A stretch of DNA of 64,000 nucleotides from Actinomycetota bacterium (GTDB taxonomy: Bacteria > Actinomycetota > Actinomycetes > Nanopelagicales > Nanopelagicaceae): positions 62,001 through 126,000 of the forward strand of contig JAPLBJ010000050.1 of NCBI GenBank assembly GCA_026392845.1, in the 5' to 3' direction. Shown piece after piece: positions 41,226-50,789 of this stretch. Position 1 is the stretch's first letter; the number at the start of each line of letters is the position of its first letter. The notes under the pieces are model-generated. The model was not told the DNA's origin and did not search any database. It saw only the letters and a list, made by a program, of their open reading frames with translations. A program made the position numbers and the translations under genes.

Positions 41226-41746
41226 CTATTCTTGAATAACTTTCGAGCATAGAGCGACAGACCAACTAGAACTAAAAAGGCCAGCACTAATAGTGCAATT
41301 ACAAAAACATTTGTTCCCCAGCTGCTACTTGCACTTTGTGCACTTTGAGTCGGTGATGGCTCTGGTGCTGGTTCAATAACATTAGGTGATGAAAAATTGA
41401 AAGTAAAATTTCCTTCAAGTGGGTCTTCCCCATCAGTTAGCAAGATGTAACTGACTTTATAAATTCCAGCATCAACTAGTGCCCGCAAGCCAACACTGAC
41501 ACTCATTTGATCTATAGTGATGGTTCCATCATCAACTCGATTTCCTGCGGGATCAACAACAGTAATTTCATTGCCTTCTTCTAAGAGAGCAACCTGTGCA
41601 GTAACTGAGACTGATGTAGGAGCAGTGGTTGTTGTAGATCCACTAATTGGTGAAGTTGCTACTAAAGAGTTTGCTTGGGCGGGAATTAATGAGAAGAGCG
41701 CAAGCGTAAAACCAGCAATCAGTGCGTGAACCTTGCCCAACTTCAT
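41222..41746 (-). CDS. CopC domain exported protein with C-terminal TM
   Basis: Signal peptide, LVATSPISGSTTTTAPTSVSV, IYKVSYILLTDGEDPLEGNFTFNF, C-terminal TM. Confidence 0.85.
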   Translation of the reverse strand: MKLGKVHALIAGFTLALFSLIPAQANSLVATSPISGSTTTTAPTSVSVTAQVALLEEGNEITVVDPAGNRVDDGTITIDQMSVSVGLRALVDAGIYKVSYILLTDGEDPLEGNFTFNFSSPNVIEPAPEPSPTQSAQSASSSWGTNVFVIALLVLAFLVLVGLSLYARKLFKNR

Positions 41747-41849
41747 CTCTTTTCCTCTCCAGATTTCCCTCTATCGTCTCACTTCTCTACACTTTACTTC
41801 TACTCCAAGGTGTCCCGCGAGGGCTACCCCCGAATGAAGGGAGCAGGTC

Positions 41850-42095
41850 ATGCCTACATATCAATATGCATGCAATACCTGTAGCCACGAATTTGAGACT
41901 TTTCAAACTTTTGAAGAGGCATCACTTACTCATTGCCCAGAGTGCAGTGGCGAAGTGCGCAAGATTTATTCAGCAGTTGGCGTGGTATTCAAAGGTTCTG
42001 GTTTTTATAAAACAGATTCAGTATCAAAGAGTTCAGCTAGTGTTCCTGCAAGCACTCCAGCACCAGCGCCAGCACCAGCGCCAACTGCTGACTAA
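41850..42095 (+). CDS. FmdB family zinc ribbon protein
   Basis: MPTYQYACNTCSHEFETFQTF...CPECSGEVRKIYSAVGVVFKGSGFYKTD. Confidence 0.93.
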   Translation: MPTYQYACNTCSHEFETFQTFEEASLTHCPECSGEVRKIYSAVGVVFKGSGFYKTDSVSKSSASVPASTPAPAPAPAPTAD

Positions 42096-42251
42096 TCCTG
42101 GTGGTGTGGGGGCTTATCTAACTTAATTTCTTCGTCGCGACGATTTTGTTCAGCGCTCTCTTCAGGATCAATTTCATCCGAAGTAACTTTTTGAAAAATG
42201 TCGCTCATGCCGGTAATTCTATCGCTCAAATAACTAATAAGGAGTTCGAAG

Positions 42252-44360
42252 ATGTTTGAATCTTTAGGCAGATTCATTGTTAGGCGCCGCAAAGGCGTGC
42301 TCACACTCTTTCTTATTGGAATTATTGCCGCAGGCGGAGTTGGTTCTCTTGCATTTGGAAAACTTGATACTGGTGGCTATTCAGATTTAGGCAGCGAATC
42401 AGCAAAAGCTGCAACTTATTTGACCGAAAAGTTCAAAGTTCAAGAGCCAGTTGCTATTTTGGTCGTCGACTCTGGAAATTTAGATATTTCAGACCCAGAG
42501 ATTGCTGGCGCCGCACAAGAGCTCGAAAATAAAGTTTCTAAAGTATCTGGTGTCTCAAAAACTATTTCATACTGGTCAACCGGTGGTGCACCAAGTTTGA
42601 AGTCAAATGATTCCAAGGCTGCATTTCTTTTTGTATACGCTGATATAAAGGTAAATGATTTTAATACTTTTGGATCCATCGGTGCAGATATCCAAAAGAA
42701 TTTTGAAGGTAAAAAAGGTCTACTCACAATCTATGCATCTGGTGGTGGAGTAATCACTAATTCCATCAATGAGAAAATTGGAAAAGACCTGAAGCTTGCA
42801 GAATCAATAGCTATCCCGTTGACCTTTGTGCTCCTTGCATTCGTATTTGGCGCACTCGTCGCCTCAGCAATGCCTCTCGTTATTGGAATCAGCGCAATCC
42901 TTGGATCATTCCTACTGATCTTCATATTCTCTTTATTTACCAACGTGAGTGTCTTTGCCCTCAATCTCGTCACAGGTTTAGGAATGGGACTCGGTATTGA
43001 TTACGCCCTACTGATGGTTAATCGATTTAGAGAAGAACTCCATCACGGCAAGAGTGTGGAAGATTCTGTTATCGAAACAGTTGCAACAGCTGGAAGAACA
43101 GTCTTCTACTCAGGTCTCACAGTCCTTGTCACCCTTGCATCTCTACTTCTTTTCCCACTGAATTTTCTCAAATCTTTTGGAATGGCAGGCGTTTCAGTTG
43201 TTGCAATTGCAGTTCTAGGAGCACTCATTCCATTGCCTGCTCTTCTAGCGATTGTCGGTGAAAAGATTGATAAAGGTGTGGTGCGCAAGAGTGGAATAAC
43301 GCCCAAAGAAGATGGTCGTTGGGCATATACTGCTCGAAATGTAATGAGACGTCCGGTTATTGTTTCTTTAGGTTCTTTAGCACTTCTTGCAATCCTTGCA
43401 GCACCTGTTACAAATATTGCATTCGCTCAAATTGATTCACGTGTACTTCCTGCATCTCATCCTTCTGCAATCGCTGGACAAGTAATCACCGATCGCTTCA
43501 CATCATATGAAGGCAGTCCGATCGAAGTGATATTTCCAGGTGGCGTTGGAAAAGAGGCAGAATTACAAAGGTATCTAAATCAAGTTTCACGTGTTGAAGG
43601 CGTTGCAAGAATTAGTACTCCAGAAATCTATGGAGATGACATTCGTATTCAGGTGATTCCTTCCATTAGTTCTCGGACAACAGCTGCGGAAGATCTCATT
43701 CGCTCTGTTAGAGCGCTAGAAAAACCTGAAGGTATTCTTATAGGTGGCACAGCGGCAGACTTCACTGATTCGCAAGATGGAATTGCTCGTACCTTGCCGT
43801 GGGCACTTGGTTGGGTAGCACTCAGTGTTTTGATTCTTATATTTATATTTACTGGATCCATTATCTTGCCAATAAAGGCAGTGCTACTCAATGCCCTCTC
43901 CTTGCTTGCAACATTAGGTGCAATTACCTGGGTATTCATTGATGGTCATCTCAAATGGCTTGTCGGTGATTTCACCGTTACAGGGACTCTCGATACAGGC
44001 TCATGCATCCTTGTTGCCGTTGTTGTCTTTGGTTTATCAATGGATTATGAAATATTCTTGCTATCTCGCATTCGCGAAGAACATTTGGCTGGTAAAAGTA
44101 ATGTCGAAGCAGTGGCAACAGGGCTACAACGCTCTGCCCGTATCATTACTGCAGCCGCGCTATTGCTCGCAGTTGTCTTTGGAGCATTCGTAACTAGCGG
44201 TGTTACATCAATCAAAATGCTCGGATTCGGTGTGGCCTTAGCAGTTCTACTCGATGCAACAATCGTTCGAGCACTATTAGTCCCCGCACTGATGCGACTA
44301 TTCGGAGAATTTAACTGGTGGGCACCAAAATTCATGCGACGATTTACTCTCAAGCACTAG
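42252..44360 (+). CDS. MMPL/RND family transporter
   Basis: LVTGLGMGLGIDYALLMVNRFREEL, VVVFGLSMDYEIFLLSRIREEH; 702 aa. Confidence 0.95.
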   Translation: MFESLGRFIVRRRKGVLTLFLIGIIAAGGVGSLAFGKLDTGGYSDLGSESAKAATYLTEKFKVQEPVAILVVDSGNLDISDPEIAGAAQELENKVSKVSGVSKTISYWSTGGAPSLKSNDSKAAFLFVYADIKVNDFNTFGSIGADIQKNFEGKKGLLTIYASGGGVITNSINEKIGKDLKLAESIAIPLTFVLLAFVFGALVASAMPLVIGISAILGSFLLIFIFSLFTNVSVFALNLVTGLGMGLGIDYALLMVNRFREELHHGKSVEDSVIETVATAGRTVFYSGLTVLVTLASLLLFPLNFLKSFGMAGVSVVAIAVLGALIPLPALLAIVGEKIDKGVVRKSGITPKEDGRWAYTARNVMRRPVIVSLGSLALLAILAAPVTNIAFAQIDSRVLPASHPSAIAGQVITDRFTSYEGSPIEVIFPGGVGKEAELQRYLNQVSRVEGVARISTPEIYGDDIRIQVIPSISSRTTAAEDLIRSVRALEKPEGILIGGTAADFTDSQDGIARTLPWALGWVALSVLILIFIFTGSIILPIKAVLLNALSLLATLGAITWVFIDGHLKWLVGDFTVTGTLDTGSCILVAVVVFGLSMDYEIFLLSRIREEHLAGKSNVEAVATGLQRSARIITAAALLLAVVFGAFVTSGVTSIKMLGFGVALAVLLDATIVRALLVPALMRLFGEFNWWAPKFMRRFTLKH

Positions 44361-44379
44361 TTTCCTTTACCCTACCTAC

Positions 44380-45219
44380 ATGGATCTTCTGGCAACCCTG
44401 CAGTGTGCTGACCAACCAGGAATCGTGCATGCGATGACAACTGCAATTCTCAATTGCGGTGGCAACATTATTGAGAATCAGCAATTTACGGATCCCACAA
44501 CAAAAACATTTGTTATGCGCACACGCTTTGAAACTTCTCAAGACGAAAAGGCAGCTAATGATTCTTTAGATAAAGAACTCTCCCGATTCTCTCCCTCTTT
44601 ATCAATTCGCCCCACAGGCCAGAAGCCACGTGCACTTATTTTGGTAACAAAAGAGAGCCACTGCCTTCGTGATCTTCTCTACTTGTTTGAACTCGGTGAA
44701 TTACATATTGATATCCCATTAGTTGTTTCAAACCACATAGAGCTCAAAGAGTTAGTTGAATCCCACGGAATTCTATTTCTCCACCTACCAGTGAGTGCTG
44801 ATAACAAGGATGCGCAAGAGAAAGCAATCCTGGCAAAAATTTCAGAACTCAAAATTGATTTTGTGGTTCTTGCTCGTTACATGCAAGTTCTATCAAAGAA
44901 TTTCTGCAATCAAATGCCTGCAAAAATTATCAATATTCACCATAGCTTCTTACCAGGATTCAAAGGTGCTAAGCCTTATCACCAAGCTCATGATCGCGGC
45001 GTAAAGATCATCGGAGCTACAGCCCACTTTGTCACTGATGAATTAGATGAAGGCCCAATTATTGAACAAGATGTTGCACATGTATCTCACTCATCAACAG
45101 CCGAGGATTTACTTGCAATTGGTCGAGATATCGAAAGACGCGTTCTTGCAAAGGCAGTAAAACTCTATTCTGAAGATCGAATCTTTCTTGTAGGTAAGAG
45201 AACAATTATTTTTTCATAA
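44380..45219 (+). CDS. purU: Formyltetrahydrofolate deformylase
   Basis: N-terminal ACT-like CADQPGIVHAMT; VVLARYMQVLSKNFC, INIHHSFLPGFKGAKPYHQAHDRGVKIIGATAHFVTDELDEGPIIEQDV. Confidence 0.96.
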   Translation: MDLLATLQCADQPGIVHAMTTAILNCGGNIIENQQFTDPTTKTFVMRTRFETSQDEKAANDSLDKELSRFSPSLSIRPTGQKPRALILVTKESHCLRDLLYLFELGELHIDIPLVVSNHIELKELVESHGILFLHLPVSADNKDAQEKAILAKISELKIDFVVLARYMQVLSKNFCNQMPAKIINIHHSFLPGFKGAKPYHQAHDRGVKIIGATAHFVTDELDEGPIIEQDVAHVSHSSTAEDLLAIGRDIERRVLAKAVKLYSEDRIFLVGKRTIIFS

Positions 45220-45250
45220 TTGTTACTGGCGGGATTTGAAATAGAGCTCA

Positions 45251-46486
45251 CTAGCCTGTTGTATGAAACTTAAGTTTTATACCTACAAAACTCCCAAGAA
45301 ATACAAAGGCAAAGAAAACCCAACCAGAGAGTGCAAAGGCTTGGGTTCCTGATAAAAGAACACCGATAGTGCAACCTAGTGATGTCATTGATCCCCAACC
45401 AAGAAAAATGCCACCCACTAAAGCAGTTGAAGCATTCTTTGGAGTCAGTTGGGAGAATTTAAAACGTCCGCCAGCAAATGCTGCTGCAAATGAAGTTCCA
45501 ATCAAGCCAAGAATAAGCCAGCCATTATTGGTAATTGTCTCTGTTACTACCGCAACACAACCAGCCATTAGATCGAGCCCAACCAATGTTTCTGGCCCTA
45601 TTTGATTGGAATTCATAAATGAGCGCGCCGTTGTGCTGAGTTGACGCGTAACGCCTAACGGTTCGACGCGTAGATATGCAATGGTTCCCAATACTCCAAC
45701 AATTGCACCAGTTGTAATTGGACTCCAACGCTGTGTAATGAGGTTCTTGAGTGTTGCCTTGAGCGAAATGGATGCCTGGGGAACATTTCGAATTGGATCT
45801 GAATTTGTACCCCTGCGAATTGCAATATAAGCAAGGAGTAAAAGTGCTGCAAGAGTAATAAGTAGCGCACCTGAGTAACCAACATAATGCGGTAACCAAA
45901 TAATTGGTGCATCAGAAATTGAATTGAGGTAGAGCCAGTTCCATGTTAGAAAAGCAATAACGAAGCCAATCAAAGTTCCTAGTAGCGCTGGAATTGCACG
46001 AAGATAACCCTGACCAAGTCGGTAAAGGTGACCACTAATGCATGCACCAGATAGCGCCATGCCAATTCCAAAGACAAAAGCTGAAATCACTAACACCCAA
46101 CTGACAGGTCCGATATGAGCAACTGGTGGTAAGCGATCGGTACTGGTATCAGGAAGGAATTGCCCAAAAACAATTGTGTAACCAATAGATCCGACAGCAA
46201 TAGCTGTAAGAACTGAAAGAAACGGAGTCGTGTTCTTATCTTCAATTCCATCACGGAAAATGCAGAAGAAACAAAAACGCCCACGTTCAAGAAGCAAACC
46301 TAAACTCATTCCAATCAACAAAGAGATTGGAGCAGTTGAATTACTCGTATTTGATGAAAGTACGTATGCAAGAAGAAGTAAGGTTGCAATAACTACAAAT
46401 GAAATTGCTGTATGGATTTTCTCTTTACGAGTCCACGTAAAAGCAGCAACCTCAGAATCTGTGAGGTTGCTGCTTCCAGCACGCAA
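45251..46486 (-). CDS. YeeE/YedE family (TsuA-like) sulfur-compound transporter
   Basis: LGLLLERGRFCFFCIFRDG, LSGACISGHLYRLGQG, GWGSMTSLGCTIGVLLSG; multi-TM. Confidence 0.9.
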   Translation of the reverse strand: MRAGSSNLTDSEVAAFTWTRKEKIHTAISFVVIATLLLLAYVLSSNTSNSTAPISLLIGMSLGLLLERGRFCFFCIFRDGIEDKNTTPFLSVLTAIAVGSIGYTIVFGQFLPDTSTDRLPPVAHIGPVSWVLVISAFVFGIGMALSGACISGHLYRLGQGYLRAIPALLGTLIGFVIAFLTWNWLYLNSISDAPIIWLPHYVGYSGALLITLAALLLLAYIAIRRGTNSDPIRNVPQASISLKATLKNLITQRWSPITTGAIVGVLGTIAYLRVEPLGVTRQLSTTARSFMNSNQIGPETLVGLDLMAGCVAVVTETITNNGWLILGLIGTSFAAAFAGGRFKFSQLTPKNASTALVGGIFLGWGSMTSLGCTIGVLLSGTQAFALSGWVFFAFVFLGSFVGIKLKFHTTG

Positions 46487-46494
46487 ATTAGAAA

Positions 46495-47445
46495 TTATGC
46501 TGCTCCCCAGATAGTTCCTGAAGGATTATTGATTGGAGCCCCTACAGAATTTCCATATTCGGTCCATGATCCGTCGTAATTCTTAACTTTTTGGAAGCCA
46601 AGGATTTCGCTCAAAACAAACCAAGTGAGCGATGAGCGCTCGCCAATACGGCAGTAAGTAATTATCTGGTCTTCACCAGTAACACCTTTATCTGCATAGA
46701 GTTTCTTCAATTCTGCAACAGTTTTGAACGTTCCATCGGCATTAACATTTTGTCCCCATGGAACATTGATCGCTCCTGGAATATGGCCAGCACGAACTGC
46801 CAATTCTTGAAATCCCGCTGGTGCAAAAATCTTTCCACTGAATTCATCTGCTGACCGGATATCAATCAAGGTTGCTGTCTTGAGCTTTTTAGCTACAGGC
46901 AATACATCTTTAGCTAAATTTGCACGAAGTAATTTATCTGCTGGTTTTGCAGCAAAGTTTCCAGCTTTGAAAGTTGGAACTGCTGTTGTCAGAGCACGAC
47001 CATCTTTCTCCCACTTTACGCGACCACCATCGAGTACGCGAACATCTTTTTGTCCGTAGAGATTAAATATCCATGCACCCCATGCTGCAAACCAGTTGTT
47101 CTTATCTCCATATAGAACAACAGTTGTGTCTTCATTGATTCCAGCCTTTTGCACTAGTGCAGTGAAGTTCGCCTGACTAATGATGTCGCGATTTACAGTC
47201 TCAACTAGATCTGTGTGCCAAACAAGTTTTACTGAGTTCTTGATGTGGCCTCTTTCGTACACACCTGGCTCTGTACTGACTTCAATGATACGAACATTTG
47301 GGTTGTCAATATTCTTTTCGAGCCAATCAGGCTGTGCAACTGCACGTGCCTGATTCTTCGGACGTGCTTCAGCAGGAATTGCACCTGTTGTTGTAAGAAG
47401 TGCAGCGATTGCTACTCCTGTGAAAAACTTCTTTGAAAGAGACAT
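46495..47445 (-). CDS. Exported thiosulfate sulfurtransferase (two rhodanese domains)
   Basis: Signal peptide KKFFTGVAIAALLTTTGAIPAEA; VVLYGDKNNWFAAWGAWIFNLYGQKDVRVLDGG; active loop ITYCRIGERSSLTWFVL. Confidence 0.92.
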   Translation of the reverse strand: MSLSKKFFTGVAIAALLTTTGAIPAEARPKNQARAVAQPDWLEKNIDNPNVRIIEVSTEPGVYERGHIKNSVKLVWHTDLVETVNRDIISQANFTALVQKAGINEDTTVVLYGDKNNWFAAWGAWIFNLYGQKDVRVLDGGRVKWEKDGRALTTAVPTFKAGNFAAKPADKLLRANLAKDVLPVAKKLKTATLIDIRSADEFSGKIFAPAGFQELAVRAGHIPGAINVPWGQNVNADGTFKTVAELKKLYADKGVTGEDQIITYCRIGERSSLTWFVLSEILGFQKVKNYDGSWTEYGNSVGAPINNPSGTIWGAA

Positions 47446-47477
47446 TATTTTCCTCACTAGATAATTAGATTTATTTT

Positions 47478-47507
47478 TTAGTTATATGAAACAAATATTA
47501 GTTATAT
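47478..47507. promoter_or_regulatory. Paired 10-bp direct repeats (ttagttatat, 20-bp period) upstream of the rhodanese-YeeE operon
   Basis: ttagttatat at 47478-47487 and 47498-47507, in a divergent intergenic region. Confidence 0.4.
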
Positions 47508-47699
47508 TAGAAAATGAAATCGGCTGTGAGTAAATCAGCAACTAGTACTGGTGATGCGGCAATAGTCAATAACGCGACGCTTAGTAAGAAACATCGTGAC
47601 TACCTTTCGCTCGAAACCAATAACGAGAAAGATAGAATTCAAAAAACAAAAAGTAAAATTGCAAAACATTTGCAAAAAAGAATGACTTGTTTTTAAGAG

Positions 47700-47772
47700 T
47701 GTCCCCGGCGGGAGTTGAACCTGCGACCTACCGCTTAGGAGGCGGTTGCTCTATCCACTGAGCTACGGGGAC
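47700..47772 (-). tRNA. tRNA-Arg (CCT anticodon)
   Basis: Minus strand GUCCCCGUAGCUCAGUGGAUAGAGCAACCGC-CUCCUAA-GCGGUAGGUCGCAGGUUCAACUCCCGCCGGGGAC-A; full cloverleaf. Confidence 0.95.
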
Positions 47773-47881
47773 TGATGTTGAGTGAGAATCTTCTCAGATA
47801 ACACCTATTGCTAATAATTTTCTATCAGATTAGGGTTGTGAACCTAAGAAGATGGAGCTATTTCCTCATGAGAGGCCAACA

Positions 47882-49108
47882 ATGAAGGCGCTGGTTATTG
47901 GCGCTGGTGGCGTAGGTCGGGCAATAGTAAATATTGCATCCCGAAGATCATTTATCACTTCAATGGTTATCGCTGATCGAGACCTATCACGTGCTGAACA
48001 AGCGGTAAATAGAGTCAACGATTCACGATTTTCTGCAGCAGAAGTAAATGCTGCAGAACTTGAAGATATAAGGGCTCTTATCCGCAAAGCTAATCCTGAC
48101 ATCGTGATCAATGCTGTTGATCCTCGATTTGTAATGCCAATTTTTCTTGCATGTGAAATTGAGAATACAAACTATATGGATATGGCGATGTCTTTATCGC
48201 GTCCACATCCGCATTACCCAAATACTGAAACTGGCGTGAAGTTAGGTGATGAACAATTCGCACGTGACTGGAACTGGGCGGAACGCAAGATTTATGCAAT
48301 GGTCGGAATGGGAATTGAACCTGGGATGAGCGATGTCTTTGCGCGTTATGCCTCTGATCATCTCTTTAGCCGAATTGATTCAATAACAATTTTGGACGGT
48401 TCAAATATCACTGTTGAGGGCCACAACTTTGCTCCATCTTTTTCAATTTGGACAACTATTGAAGAGTGTCTCAATCCGCCAATTGTTTGGGAAGATGGTC
48501 GCGGTTGGTACACGACAGCGCCATTTAGTGAAATTGAAGTCTTTGATTTCCCAGAAGGTATCGGTCCTGTTGAATGTGTCAATGTTGAACACGAAGAAGT
48601 TGTTTTGATTCCACAAAAAATTGAAGCTAAGAAAGTAAATTTCAAATACGGGCTTGGTGCGCAATTCATTACGACTCTGAAAACAATTCACATGCTTGGC
48701 TTGGATCGCAAGGAACATGTCGATGTTCAAGGTATTTCTGTTTCACCTCGTGATTTGCTAGCCGCATCACTTCCTGATCCAGCAACACTGGGATCGCGTA
48801 TGAAAGGTAAAACTTGCGCCGGTGCACTTGTGCGCGGGCACAATAAAGAAGGTAAGCCCTACGCCTGCTACATATATAACGTCGTGGATAATGAATGGTC
48901 TATGACGAATTATGGAGATCAAGCAGTTGTTTGGCAGACAGCTATCAATCCAGTTATTGCAATGGAGTTGATTCATAAAGGTATTTGGGTGCCCGAAGGA
49001 GTGAGCGGTCCCGAATGGTTTGATGCAAAACCTTTCTTAGATTTACTAAGTGATTATGGAACTACGTGGGAGATCCGCGAAGAAGATAGTTCCGATATAC
49101 ATGCCTAA
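47882..49108 (+). CDS. Saccharopine dehydrogenase family protein
   Basis: MKALVIGAGGVGRAIVNIASRR, NPDIVINAVDPRFVMPIFLACEIENTNYMDMA, MGIEPGMSDVFARYA. Confidence 0.9.
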   Translation: MKALVIGAGGVGRAIVNIASRRSFITSMVIADRDLSRAEQAVNRVNDSRFSAAEVNAAELEDIRALIRKANPDIVINAVDPRFVMPIFLACEIENTNYMDMAMSLSRPHPHYPNTETGVKLGDEQFARDWNWAERKIYAMVGMGIEPGMSDVFARYASDHLFSRIDSITILDGSNITVEGHNFAPSFSIWTTIEECLNPPIVWEDGRGWYTTAPFSEIEVFDFPEGIGPVECVNVEHEEVVLIPQKIEAKKVNFKYGLGAQFITTLKTIHMLGLDRKEHVDVQGISVSPRDLLAASLPDPATLGSRMKGKTCAGALVRGHNKEGKPYACYIYNVVDNEWSMTNYGDQAVVWQTAINPVIAMELIHKGIWVPEGVSGPEWFDAKPFLDLLSDYGTTWEIREEDSSDIHA

Positions 49109-50789
49109 AAATGAATTCGATGTCGTCGTAATTGGTTCAGGCTTTGGTGGATCTGTTGCAGCGCTTCGTCTTCGCGAAAAAGGTTATTCGGTAGCAGTCC
49201 TAGAAGCAGGACGTCGCTTTGAGGATAAAGACTTCCCAAAGACTTCATGGCGATTGCGCAAATTCCTCTTTGCACCAGCGTTGGGTTTCTATGGAATTCA
49301 AAGAATTCACGCACTACCCGATGTGCTTATCTTGGCAGGTGCAGGAGTTGGTGGTGGTTCCCTTGTCTATGCAAATACTTTGTATCAACCAGATGATAAA
49401 TATTTTAATGATCCACAGTGGAAATCCATCACTGATTGGAAGTCAGAACTAACTCCTTATTACGATTTAGCTAGGCGTATGTTAGGGGTTGAACTCAATC
49501 CTTATTTCTCGCCAAGTGATCAAGCGATGAAAGAAGTTGCCGAAGAGATGGGTGTGGGCCATACATTCACACTTGCACCTTTAGGTATTCACTTTGGTAA
49601 AGGTGAAGGCGTTGAAAGTGCTGATCCATACTTTGGTGGTGTTGGACCTGCGCGCACGGGGTGTACAAATTGTGGAAGTTGTATGACAGGCTGCCGCAAT
49701 AATGCAAAGAACACTTTGCCGAAGAATTATCTAGGTCTTGCTGAAAGTGCAGGTGCAAAAGTTTTCCCATTGACCACTGCGACAAAGGTTGAACAACTGG
49801 GTGATGGAAGTTGGAAAATAACTACAAAGAAGACCGATGATTCATTTGGTTCCAGAGGAACAACTTTTCATGCACACGATGTTGTAGTTGCCGCTGGTAC
49901 ATACAACACTCAGAAACTGATGCATAAATTCAAAGCGACCACATTGCCCAATATCTCTGATTTTCTCGGAAAGTTATCGCGAACCAATAGCGAAGCCCTT
50001 ACGGGCGCAATTATGCCAACGACAAAAATTGATTTTAGTCGTGGTGCTGCAATCACTTCATCTTTCTATCCATCGCCAGATACTCATGTAGAGCCTGTTC
50101 GCTACGGAAAAGGCAGTAACTCGATGGGGTTATTACAGACAATTCTGACTGATGGTTGGACATCTAAAGCACGCCGTAAACATTGGATGCGCCAATTCTT
50201 AGCAAAGCCATTACTATTTTTAACGATTTTGAATGTACGTAAATGGAGTGAGCGCACAGTGATTGCACTTGTAATGCAAAATGTTGACTCATCCATCAAG
50301 GTCAGCGGTAAGCGCGGAATATTTGGCTTCAAGCTCACCTCGCAGAATGATTCAGAGCATCCAAACGCTACATATATCCCTGCAGCAAATGAAACTGTGC
50401 AGCGTGTAGCTAAAAATTATGGCGGCATTGCTGGTGGAAATGTAGGAGACCTTATTGGTGCACCGTTTACCGCACACTTTGTTGGAGGTTGCGTAATCGG
50501 TAGTGATGAAAAGAGTGGTGTTATTGATCCCTACCATCGCGTGTATAACTATCCAACGCTGCACGTTGTTGATGGATCAACAATTACTGCAAATCTTGGC
50601 GTCAATCCATCCCTCACAATTACTGCACAAGCAGAGCGCGCATTTTCAATGTGGCCAAATAAAGGTGAGAAAGATGAGCGTCCTGATCAAAGTGAAAGAT
50701 ATATACCAATCTCGTTTATCAGACCTAACAAACCATTTGTACCTAGCGGCGCTATTGGTGAATTACGCATTGAGAAAGTAGCGCAATGA
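49101..50789 (+). CDS. GMC-type FAD-dependent oxidoreductase (cholesterol oxidase-like)
   Basis: FDVVVIGSGFGGSVAALRLREKGYSVAVLEAGRRF, GAGVGGGSLVYANTLY, C-terminal VVDGSTITANLGVNPSLTITAQAERA. Confidence 0.92.
   Translation: MPKNEFDVVVIGSGFGGSVAALRLREKGYSVAVLEAGRRFEDKDFPKTSWRLRKFLFAPALGFYGIQRIHALPDVLILAGAGVGGGSLVYANTLYQPDDKYFNDPQWKSITDWKSELTPYYDLARRMLGVELNPYFSPSDQAMKEVAEEMGVGHTFTLAPLGIHFGKGEGVESADPYFGGVGPARTGCTNCGSCMTGCRNNAKNTLPKNYLGLAESAGAKVFPLTTATKVEQLGDGSWKITTKKTDDSFGSRGTTFHAHDVVVAAGTYNTQKLMHKFKATTLPNISDFLGKLSRTNSEALTGAIMPTTKIDFSRGAAITSSFYPSPDTHVEPVRYGKGSNSMGLLQTILTDGWTSKARRKHWMRQFLAKPLLFLTILNVRKWSERTVIALVMQNVDSSIKVSGKRGIFGFKLTSQNDSEHPNATYIPAANETVQRVAKNYGGIAGGNVGDLIGAPFTAHFVGGCVIGSDEKSGVIDPYHRVYNYPTLHVVDGSTITANLGVNPSLTITAQAERAFSMWPNKGEKDERPDQSERYIPISFIRPNKPFVPSGAIGELRIEKVAQ

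Noticed and set aside
41990-42095. Short Ala-Pro coding repeat (gcaccagcgccagcaccagcgcc) at the fmdB 3' end
   Set aside because: Low-complexity PAPAPAP tail common in FmdB-type proteins; not a separate element.
42092-42208. 38-aa acidic ORF MSDIFQKVTSDEIDPEESAEQNRRDEEIKLDKPPHHQD (minus strand)
   Set aside because: Plausible composition and a 4-nt tail overlap with fmdB, but no clear RBS and no recognised family; too weak to call.
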